64,000 nt of DNA, from NCBI RefSeq assembly GCF_013394165.1, contig NZ_CP041331.1, positions 558,001 to 622,000 of the forward strand, given 5' to 3'. The notes under the pieces are model-generated. The model ran no database searches. It was not told where the DNA came from and was given only the letters and a program-made list of their open reading frames with translations. Source of the DNA: Pseudoalteromonas sp. Scap06. Lineage in GTDB: Bacteria; Pseudomonadota; Gammaproteobacteria; Enterobacterales; Alteromonadaceae. Positions 26,876-33,874 of this stretch are shown here, in pieces. The number at the start of each line of letters is the position of its first letter. Position 1 is the stretch's first letter. Position numbers and translations under genes: made by a program.

Positions 26876-26917
26876 TTTGCCTCCTTGTACACACAAACCC
26901 ACATATAGGGCACAAAA

Positions 26918-27020
26918 ACGTAACAGCAATTTGGTTAAATTATGCAGAGCACCAAACTCAATCCCCGTGTAGTTTTGATATCCTAGCAAGTTTGCGAGCA
27001 CCTTGATGTACTTGTTATTT
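26918..27020 (-). other. attC-like site 4, degenerate
   Basis: On the minus strand AAATAAC overlaps the stop of the preceding cassette gene, as at sites 1 and 5, and the end has GTTACGT about 100 bases on. Inner pairing is poor compared with the other sites. Position and stop overlap are the main support. Confidence 0.4.
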
Positions 27021-27416
27021 GCCAGACCTTGAATAGATTGATAGCAAAGGAAACTTACTTTCTCCAAAGTTGATAGTTAACGATAGTGTCTCATCTGCTT
27101 TGAATGATTGTAAAAACTCCAATGGTGCAATTCGTTGCCCATCTGCAACGATAGCCATTAGGTGTTTACTAGTTAGACTTCGTCGACCTGATGCCATATT
27201 AGTCAAAGTTACTACCGCCCAACGCTCACCAGAATCGTTACTCATTAATACAAAATTATTTACACTAAAATCACTCTGCTCTGGCTGAATGTTTGATTCG
27301 TTTGGAAAGGCCAAATCAAAACTATTAGGTACAACTCTATCAATGGAAAGTACCTCTTCACCCGAATGGGCACAAAATGTACAAACCAGCAATATCCAAG
27401 ACATCATTCTCAACAT
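27015..27416 (-). CDS. secreted protein of unknown function, integron cassette
   Basis: A 133-residue protein with a signal peptide (MSWILLVCTFCAHSG) and a mostly beta mature part (FVLMSNDSGERWAVVTLTNM, then LSLTINFG). It is probably periplasmic. I do not recognise the family. The ribosome site AGGAGAG precedes the ATG. Its promoter side is now separated from attC site 3 by the inserted IS element, which probably alters its expression. The TAA stop lies in the core of putative site 4. Confidence 0.65.
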   Translation of the reverse strand: MLRMMSWILLVCTFCAHSGEEVLSIDRVVPNSFDLAFPNESNIQPEQSDFSVNNFVLMSNDSGERWAVVTLTNMASGRRSLTSKHLMAIVADGQRIAPLEFLQSFKADETLSLTINFGESKFPLLSIYSRSGK

Positions 27417-27544
27417 AAGTTCTCTCCTAATGGCATAGACATAATGACTCCCACACGGTGTTAGCCTCCGCTTTTCGTGGGTTAGCTTAATTCAAAGCCA
27501 GAGCCATAATTAGTTTGTCAATTAACTAAACAGCAGAGGCTAAC

Positions 27545-28698
27545 ATGAACAAACATAGCATACTTTTTATTGGTCTTGATACACATAAAGAATCAATGAA
27601 GTCGCCTATATTGAAGAACATAGAGGGGCTCAACCTGTTCACCTTGGTCGATTCTCTTCTTCCAAAGTGGCCGTTCAAAAGCTTGTTCGTCAGTTTGAAT
27701 CTAAATACTCTGATGCAACGCTTCACTTTGTTTATGAAGCCGGCCCTTGTGGTTATTGGATTTATCGATTGATTACCAGCCTCGGCCATTGCTGTTATGT
27801 GGTTGCCCCGTCTCTTATTCCTAAAAAACTAGGCGAGAAGATTAAAACCGATAAACGTGATGCCCTTAAGCTCGCTAAATTACTTAAATCTGAAGATTTA
27901 ACACCTATTTATGTTCCCGAGCCTGAAGATGAAGCTGTACGTGATTTATCTCGCGCACGCGAAGTAGCCATGAAAGATTTAAAAGATGCTAAATATCAAT
28001 TAAAAGCACTGCTGCTTCGTAATAATATTAATTACAAAGGCACTGCAAATTGGTCACAAAAACATTTACGTTGGCTCACTGAGCTTGTGCTTCCACACCC
28101 AGCACAGCACATCGTTTTACAAGAGTTTTTACAAACAATTACCGAGCGAGTAAGCCGACTTGAACGATGAGATAATGAACTTACACATCACGTCCATCAA
28201 TGGCGTTATTATCTCGTTGTTAAAGCAATACAAGCTATGCGTGGTGTTCGTTTGTTGGTCGCCACCGGCGTTGTGGCTGAGCTCGGCGATTTATCGCGAT
28301 TCGACCATCCCCGCAAATTAATGAGTTACCTCGGTCTTGTACCTAGTGAACACTCGAGTGGTGGCAAACGCCATATTGGCGCCATCACAAAATGCGGAAA
28401 TGGCCGAGCAAGACGCCTTCTTGTGGAAGGTGCACATACTTATCGCTATGCAGCAAATATATCCACAGATATGCAAAAACGACAAGAAGGTTTACCAAAG
28501 GACATTATTGATATTGCGTGGAAAGCACAGCTTAGGCTCTGCAAGCGATATAAAAAAATGATAGCCAAAGGGAAACACTACAATCTGGTTGTTACCGCCA
28601 TTGCCCGAGAAATGATTGCGTACATATGGGCTATTGCAAAAGAAGTGGTGCTTACGCCAGTGAATGCAAAACTTAGATTGGCAAGAGTACCCGCATGA
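27545..28698 (+). pseudogene. IS110/IS1111 transposase, broken by a frameshift and a stop
   Basis: A DEDD-type transposase with a C-terminal transposase_20 domain. The start GLDTHKESM carries the first Asp; a one-base loss near 27600 (a G missing in ATGGAAGTC) breaks the frame, which resumes as VAYIEEHRGAQ in the next frame. FVYEAGPCGYW and KTDKRDALKLA give the acidic Glu and Asp residues. An in-frame TGA at 28168-28170 (a CGA codon changed in REDNEL context) interrupts it again; the frame then continues to SGGKRHIGAITKCGNGRARR and the end. Without the two lesions the protein would be about 384 residues, a normal length. This copy can move only if a transposase is supplied from elsewhere. Confidence 0.85.
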
Positions 28699-29008
28699 TA
28701 AACGAATTAGAGTTAATGCATGGGATCAAGCATCGGGTGTGGCACAACCACCGACGGCGTTAGGATGGCAATGCAGCTAACGCTGCATTGAACCACGAAC
28801 ATAGACTGAAGACAGGTGCCATCGGTGACCGCCACAGGACGCACTAAGTAAGGTCTGCTCTGTTACTAGAAATAGTAAAAACCAACGAATATCAGCAAGA
28901 TAACCGACGACATTACTTGCTTCATCCTATGTATTAACTCGCTCTAATTCGAGCTAAAGTAATTATGGCTTAAAAAGTTAGGCAAGGATCAGTGTGCTTA
29001 ACTTGACA
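28699..29008 (+). ncRNA. non-coding right end of the IS, candidate guide (seek/bridge) RNA
   Basis: About 310 bases without an open frame. It has a perfect hairpin CAATGCAGC-TAAC-GCTGCATTG at 28769-28790 and, just before it, GGCGTTAGG at 28756-28764, which equals the R' core of attC site 1 (GGGCGTTAGGC) and is close to the GGGCGTTGG at the insertion point. In IS1111 elements the 3' non-coding end encodes an RNA whose loops pair with target DNA, so this may be the target guide. A second GTTAGGC lies at 28977. The assignment is by position and this match only. Confidence 0.5.
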
Positions 29009-29018
29009 GTGGGAGTCA

Positions 29019-29125
29019 TACCAACGCCCATTTAAGGGGCTGATAATAGTTTGCTAAAATTGTGTAGCGAAGCGGAACCGAGCAAACTGTTAGCAGCATA
29101 GTCCTGCTTTAAATTCTTGTTATAT
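29019..29125 (-). other. attC site 3, occupied by the IS at its R' end
   Basis: On the minus strand it begins with ATATAAC (29125) near the stop of the methyltransferase gene, has the arms AACAGTTTGCT and AGCAAACTATT, and ends with GGGCGTTGGTAT, where the IS begins. Length 107 bases. Confidence 0.75.
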
Positions 29126-29132
29126 TACGGAC

Positions 29133-29693
29133 TCACTTTTTTGCTAAAATAAAAACCGAATCATTAGGCTCAAACTCTTCATATTCAATTTCTTCAAGTA
29201 TTGTAAATCTATCTCTGATTAATGACAGTAAGCGATCTTTATTGTGATATATTGCTTTCATGTCCCCGTCTTCGAAAACCGTATCTCCAATCCAAAAAGA
29301 ATGAGCAATAACCCCATTTTCATTAAGCAATTCAAATTGATTTTTTAGAGATTTTTCAATTAAATCTAATTCAAAATGTTGATAAACTTTACATGAATAA
29401 ATACCATCATATTTTTTATCTGATTTTAAACTAACAGCATCTAAAATTATAAACTCTCCCTCGGAAAACCGAGCTTTGGCTTTTTCAATAAACTCTTTTG
29501 AATAATCACTTCCTGTGACTCGATACGTATTTGATAACCACTCAAAGTCATTCCCTGGACCCATACCAACCTCAAGAAGACTAGAACCTTCTTTCAAATG
29601 ATTTAACAGTTCGTTTTGAAATTTAGAATTATCATAGCCATCACACATTCTAATATAATCTTCAACACCATCTTTCGTCTCATATGTTTTCAT
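29133..29693 (-). CDS. class I SAM-dependent methyltransferase, integron cassette
   Basis: A 186-residue methyltransferase with motif I LLEVGMGPG, the acidic VTGSDYSKEF that binds the S-adenosylmethionine ribose, and YDGIYSCKVYQHF at the motif IV/V region. The acceptor is unknown. It is the third cassette counted from the integrase and is followed by attC site 3, whose R' end carries the IS. It is not closely similar to the methyltransferase at 7.4 kb by eye. Confidence 0.75.
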   Translation of the reverse strand: MKTYETKDGVEDYIRMCDGYDNSKFQNELLNHLKEGSSLLEVGMGPGNDFEWLSNTYRVTGSDYSKEFIEKAKARFSEGEFIILDAVSLKSDKKYDGIYSCKVYQHFELDLIEKSLKNQFELLNENGVIAHSFWIGDTVFEDGDMKAIYHNKDRLLSLIRDRFTILEEIEYEEFEPNDSVFILAKK

Positions 29694-29749
29694 TTGGGAT
29701 ACTCATAAAGGTCTATTTTGAACTCAATAATTCATATAAACATTGAGTA

Positions 29750-29821
29750 ATATAACGCCTTGCTCACCGGAAAATTGGGAGCGTAGCGAGTAATTTTTCC
29801 GAGTGCAGCAAATTGTTAGGC
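29750..29821 (-). other. attC site 2
   Basis: On the minus strand GCCTAAC at the start and GTTATAT at the end, with the long arms TTGCTGCACTCGGAAAAATT and AATTTTCCGGTGAGCAA around CGCTACGC. Length 72 bases. This is one of the clearest sites. Confidence 0.8.
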
Positions 29822-29869
29822 AATATCCCGACTTACATTTTATATTTGAGCAGAATACGTAATACATAT

Positions 29870-31822
29870 TTATGAACAAGTAGCCTCAAGAGATAGCCTT
29901 GACTTCTCTGAAATTAAGTATTGTATAGTGCCATGCACAGAGATAACCCTAGGAAATTTCTTGCAATCCGTCCAAAGATAATTATCAGCAGACCAAATCC
30001 ACTCCGTGAACGGTGATACGACACAACTGTTAACATTCTTAGCCCATGAGAAATCATAATTATTGCCGACTTTGTTTTCCAATACAAAATCTTTAAGAGA
30101 GTCGGCTTGCCCAAGCTTTTCTTTTAAATCCTTTGTTCGTTTCTCGATTGTCTTGGGATTCCCGATATCAAAATTCAACGGCCTTTCTGAGGCCTTACAC
30201 TCAAACAAATATAGGTTATCTTGAATTCTAACAGCTACATCTATTTCACGCTTACTTTCTCCGGATACAATAACAAATGATTTTTTTATTACATCAAAAT
30301 CATTTTCTTCTAAAACATCAGATAAAGTGGCTTCAAACTCATGGCCCTTAATTGATTTAGGGTCGTAATGCCGGAGACCATAAAACATATTTTGAAATAG
30401 AAAGTGCCAAGATGATGAGTCACACAAATACCCCTCATCTAGAGCAATCAATACGTACTGCGGGCCTCTCGACCAAATACCTATATCCCTTTGCTTTTCC
30501 TCACTTAAGATGACGTGGTCAAAAATGGAATCTATTTGATATTCCAGTTCAGACTCTTTAATGTAATAATTATTTTTCAGGCTATCATAATATTTTAAAA
30601 TTTCATCTTTATCTCTTCTAAAGAATGATTTACTGTGCAATACCCTATTAAATTTAGAATGATAACTAAGCCCTATAGACTTATTAATAGCTTTTCTTCT
30701 AGGATCATTTGACATGATATAATTTGAAAGAAAGCCAGCAAATTGAAGAAGCTCAAGAAGCCCGAAACCAAATTTTTTCATGAACTTTTTCGATAAGTAT
30801 GAATGTGAATTATAGAAGTCATTAGAATTAATAAACCAGGGTATATAGTTTGGGGAAAACTCATCTGGCAGGTCAGTAAGGCCCAAAATTTTGGCGGTGT
30901 AATGTGACGCATTAATATATGGAATCAAAATAATTTCATGCGCGCGACTTACATCCTTTAAATTTGAAGCTGTATAAGTCCCAACATTACTAGCAATACC
31001 TAACTGAATATTATCTTCTTCGTTTCTTCTGTCGAAATCTAAAATTAAAGACTCCTGCTCTATTGTCCTTTCCTCTGTTACATCACCCAAATCAGAAATC
31101 GACAGTGCAATACCTTTTCCTAGAGATCGCATCTTAGCTGAAACATACCAATACTGGTAAGAAATTCCTTCTATATAATAAACATCAAGAACATCATCAA
31201 CTTTAAAGTCAGTTAAAACCCACTGAGGACTTCTCTTCAATTCTTTTTCATAAAAAGAAACAATTTTTCTTTCAAAATTCTTGGTGTAAGATTTCTTTAG
31301 GAGCCCCCCTAAAATCAAGCCAAAATCAGCATTAGAAGACAAGGAGAAATCATTGTTACACGATAGTTTTCCATATTTTTTAATCGCTTGCTCTGCTTGT
31401 TGCCTAACATTTACAGTTACAGATTCACTTGTATTTGCACCCAAATCTTCAGCCAAGCATGGAGCTATTCGCCTGTAAAGATGAAGCCAGAAGAATACGG
31501 AATGCCTCTTTATTACTCGCCCCATTTCTTCTTCTAGTACACACAAAATATTTTGCAGCACTTCATACTGTTGATAATGATCCTTGCCAATAATTAGGTA
31601 TTTGTATTTACAGATCGCATCACGCCTAAAAGATTGAGAATCTAAAACGTATTTTTGGTATATCTCATCTCTGTAGATGTCATGGATCTCTGAAAATACC
31701 AATTGGTAATACTCGGGAAGAGCTAACACTTTAGTGGCTTTGCCTGCATTAGAGCTTCTTGATCCACTTTTTATTTTATTAACACGTTTTTTTCGATTTA
31801 AAGATCTTCTATTTTTTTTCAC
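29870..31822 (-). CDS. large cassette protein with a PD-(D/E)XK nuclease-like C-terminus
   Basis: A 650-residue protein with a very basic start (KKNRRSLNRKKRVNKIKSGS) and a long, mostly helical middle that I do not recognise. Residues about 492-545 carry the order KGHEFEATL, REIDVAV with Asp528, and LFECKAS with Glu541-x-Lys543, which is the E ... D ... ExK active-site pattern of restriction-like endonucleases. Such proteins in integron cassettes have repeatedly turned out to be anti-phage defence genes; this is an inference here. GTG is the likely start. At nearly 2 kb it is a large cassette. Codon use is AT-rich. Confidence 0.65.
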   Translation of the reverse strand: MKKNRRSLNRKKRVNKIKSGSRSSNAGKATKVLALPEYYQLVFSEIHDIYRDEIYQKYVLDSQSFRRDAICKYKYLIIGKDHYQQYEVLQNILCVLEEEMGRVIKRHSVFFWLHLYRRIAPCLAEDLGANTSESVTVNVRQQAEQAIKKYGKLSCNNDFSLSSNADFGLILGGLLKKSYTKNFERKIVSFYEKELKRSPQWVLTDFKVDDVLDVYYIEGISYQYWYVSAKMRSLGKGIALSISDLGDVTEERTIEQESLILDFDRRNEEDNIQLGIASNVGTYTASNLKDVSRAHEIILIPYINASHYTAKILGLTDLPDEFSPNYIPWFINSNDFYNSHSYLSKKFMKKFGFGLLELLQFAGFLSNYIMSNDPRRKAINKSIGLSYHSKFNRVLHSKSFFRRDKDEILKYYDSLKNNYYIKESELEYQIDSIFDHVILSEEKQRDIGIWSRGPQYVLIALDEGYLCDSSSWHFLFQNMFYGLRHYDPKSIKGHEFEATLSDVLEENDFDVIKKSFVIVSGESKREIDVAVRIQDNLYLFECKASERPLNFDIGNPKTIEKRTKDLKEKLGQADSLKDFVLENKVGNNYDFSWAKNVNSCVVSPFTEWIWSADNYLWTDCKKFPRVISVHGTIQYLISEKSRLSLEATCS

Positions 31823-31854
31823 TTATAGACACTCTAATAAGTTCATGCAGGAAC

Positions 31855-31960
31855 GCCTAACGCCCGCATAAGGGGCTAAATAATAGTTGGCTATAATTTA
31901 GCGAGGAACGAGCGACAAGCCAACTATTATGTGTCCCATTACTTAATGCGCTTGTTATAT
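31855..31960 (-). other. attC site 1
   Basis: On the minus strand it starts with ATATAAC, overlapping the stop of the GNAT gene, has the arms AATAGTTGGCT and AGCCAACTATT, then GCGGGCGTTAGGC with the core GTTAGGC at its end. Length 106 bases. Confidence 0.85.
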
Positions 31961-32578
31961 AGCATTGTACTCATGATTAAGTAACCCTAACTTTAAATCG
32001 TTGCACCAATTGCCACCTAATTTAAAGTTATCTCGAATTGTACCTTCATGAGTAAAGCCCAAAGCTTTTAGTAAATTAAATGACGGGGAATTACCTTCAG
32101 TGACAGTTGCGATCACTTTATGGAAGTTACATTGATTAAATGCATATTCAATAACGGCTTTAGTTGACTCTTTGCCATACCCTTTGCCTTGAAATTTTGG
32201 ACTTAGCAAGAAACCAAGTTCAGCCTGTTGATATGGTTCCCACTCAGGAAAAAAACCAGTTACGCCAATTTTATTCCCAGTTGCGTGTTCAATGATTGTC
32301 AAAGTTAACCATTGATTTGAAGTCTTTTTCCATTCACCTAAGCGAGAATTAAAGCGTTCACTTATTTCAGATTCGGTAAATGGATCGCTGACATATTTGA
32401 GTACACCGCTTGATTGATGAAGTTCCTCAAAAAATTCCCAGTCATCTTTACTAATTGGTTTTAAAGTCAACCTTTGGGTTTCAATTTGCACTGACTTTCC
32501 TTTGCTATATAACAATTTTATAGTGCGCTCATCGCGCATATTTCTGCCAACGATACGCTCATGTATTTTATAAATCAT
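31955..32578 (-). CDS. GNAT-family N-acetyltransferase, first integron cassette
   Basis: A 207-residue acetyltransferase of the RimJ/RimL type: ETQRLTLKPISKDDWEFFEEL at the start of the domain, AELGFLLSPKFQGKGYGKES with the acetyl-CoA loop, and TEGNSPSFNLLKALGFTHEG at the end. The acceptor is unknown. The start at 32578 is favoured because a frame opening at 32599 would begin across the attI/cassette junction. As the cassette nearest attI it should be the best expressed. Its TAA stop is inside the core of attC site 1. Confidence 0.78.
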   Translation of the reverse strand: MIYKIHERIVGRNMRDERTIKLLYSKGKSVQIETQRLTLKPISKDDWEFFEELHQSSGVLKYVSDPFTESEISERFNSRLGEWKKTSNQWLTLTIIEHATGNKIGVTGFFPEWEPYQQAELGFLLSPKFQGKGYGKESTKAVIEYAFNQCNFHKVIATVTEGNSPSFNLLKALGFTHEGTIRDNFKLGGNWCNDLKLGLLNHEYNAI

Positions 32579-32590
32579 TTTTACCAAATA

Positions 32591-32597
32591 ACTTAAC
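32591..32597 (-). other. attI-side recombination core
   Basis: ACTTAAC on plus (GTTAAGT on minus) is a perfect RYYYAAC/GTTRRRY core at the boundary between the first cassette and the sequence leading to intI, where attI should lie. The crossover is expected between G and TT. Confidence 0.6.
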
Positions 32598-32695
32598 ACA
32601 TTGCTATATATAATTTTTTATTAGCACTCAAACTCTCAATAAAAGAGAAAATGCGCTCGCCGCTCATTTTCTTGAATATGTGTGCATCACAACTA

Positions 32696-32715
32696 TACTG
32701 TATATAAAAACAGCA
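32696..32715 (+). promoter_or_regulatory. LexA (SOS) box upstream of intI
   Basis: TACTGTATATAAAAACAGCA matches the E. coli LexA consensus TACTGTATATATATACAGTA at 17 of 20 positions, with both CTG/CAG half-sites intact. It ends 17 bases before the intI start, so LexA would block transcription of the integrase until DNA damage. Confidence 0.8.
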
Positions 32716-32732
32716 CTATTATTGGTAATAGT

Positions 32733-33701
32733 ATGAAAACACGTTCCCCATTTTTAAATTACATAGCTGAATATATGCTAGTTCGTCAATATTCATTACG
32801 CACCGTAGATACCTACCTAAGATGGATTGCATCTTATATCCATTTTCATAATAAACGCCATCCCGCCTCAATGGGGGACAATGAAGTCGAACGCTACTTA
32901 GAACATTTAGTGTTAAAGCAAAACGTTGCACCACGTACGCAAGCCACCGCACTCAATTCATTGTCATTTTTATACAAGCACATAATAAAAAAAGAACTCT
33001 CATTAAATTTAAATTTTGCCCATAGTAAAAAACAAGCAAAGCTCCCTGTAGTGATGACCCAAGAGGAAGTTAAAATGTTGATGGCTCATTTAAATAAGCG
33101 CTATTATTTAATTGCAGCCCTCATGTATGGAAGTGGCTTAAGAGTAATGGAAGCGGTGCAATTAAGAGTGAAAGATATTGATTTTGATTATAAATGCATT
33201 CAAGTATGGAATGGAAAAGGTAATAAACACCGCATTGTTACGCTGGCCACAGAGCTAATACCTATGCTAAGAAATCAAATTTTGAACGTTGATGACTATT
33301 TAAAACTGGATTTAAATAATACGGAATATGCTGGTGTATGGATGCCATATGCTTTAACAAAAAAATATCCAAGTGCCGCAAAATCGCTTGCGTGGCAGTA
33401 TTTATTTCCTTCTCATATATTAAGTTCAGATCCTCAAAGTGGTGAAATAAGACGACATCATTTTCATCACTCTTGTATTAGAAAAGAGGTTAAAAGAGCC
33501 GTCCAAAAATCAGGATTAACAAAAATAATAACACCTCATACATTAAGACACTCTTTTGCTACTCATCTACTGCAAAATGGCGCCGATATAAGAACTGTTC
33601 AAGCTCAGCTTGGCCATTCTGATGTTAAAACCACACAAATATATACCCATGTACTGCAACAAGGTGCCAACGGGGTTGTTAGCCCTTTTTCAAGATTATA
33701 A
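32733..33701 (+). CDS. intI: integron integrase IntI
   Basis: A 322-residue tyrosine recombinase of normal IntI length. It catalyses insertion and excision of cassettes at attI and attC. Catalytic residues are visible: Arg137 (GSGLRVMEA), Lys162 (NGKGNKH), His269 and Arg272 (HTLRHSFATH), His295 (LGHSD) and Tyr304 (TTQIYTHV). The IntI-specific extra segment SLAWQYLFPSHILSSDPQSG and RRHHFH is present, which distinguishes it from XerC/D. I chose the ATG at 32733 because the LexA box ends at 32715, which rules out the longer frame. It looks intact. Confidence 0.93.
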   Translation: MKTRSPFLNYIAEYMLVRQYSLRTVDTYLRWIASYIHFHNKRHPASMGDNEVERYLEHLVLKQNVAPRTQATALNSLSFLYKHIIKKELSLNLNFAHSKKQAKLPVVMTQEEVKMLMAHLNKRYYLIAALMYGSGLRVMEAVQLRVKDIDFDYKCIQVWNGKGNKHRIVTLATELIPMLRNQILNVDDYLKLDLNNTEYAGVWMPYALTKKYPSAAKSLAWQYLFPSHILSSDPQSGEIRRHHFHHSCIRKEVKRAVQKSGLTKIITPHTLRHSFATHLLQNGADIRTVQAQLGHSDVKTTQIYTHVLQQGANGVVSPFSRL

Positions 33702-33836
33702 GCGTCTCTTTTTAATCCTCTACGCATACATATTCGCTTTAAGACCAATACTGCTATCTATTTCTACTTTGAAAAACATAAAAAAGCCCCGCTTAATATT
33801 ACTCAAGCAGGACTCCACACTAATTTTGTATCAATA

Positions 33837-33861
33837 AAAGCGCCTAAACTGCAGGCGCTTT
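33837..33861. terminator. bidirectional terminator between intI and fadE
   Basis: Perfect 9-base stem AAAGCGCCT and AGGCGCTTT around the loop AAACTGC, between the converging intI and fadE genes, with T-rich sequence on the minus-strand side. Confidence 0.8.
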
Positions 33862-33874
33862 GCATTATTGAATT

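Larger units (their letters stand above)
27444..29019 (+). mobile_element. IS110 family element, IS1111 group, inserted in an attC site
   Basis: The element is bounded by the perfect inverted repeats ATGACTCCCAC (27444) and GTGGGAGTCAT (29009), 11 bases long, at or near the ends, as in the IS1111 group; there is no target duplication. A single transposase gene and a 3' non-coding end of about 320 bases follow in IS1111 order. The right end abuts the R' core of attC site 3 (minus strand GGGCGTTGG), and the other end abuts the start of the next cassette. The exact outer boundaries may shift by a few bases. Confidence 0.85.
25548..33701. mobile_element. chromosomal integron: intI, attI and a cassette array
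   Basis: A plus-strand integron integrase gene (32733-33701) faces away from an array of minus-strand genes. Most of them are followed by sites with integron attC architecture, with stop codons often inside the attC core, and nearly all genes share one orientation. The array is broken by an IS1111-type element. The far end near 25.5 kb is uncertain. Confidence 0.85.
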
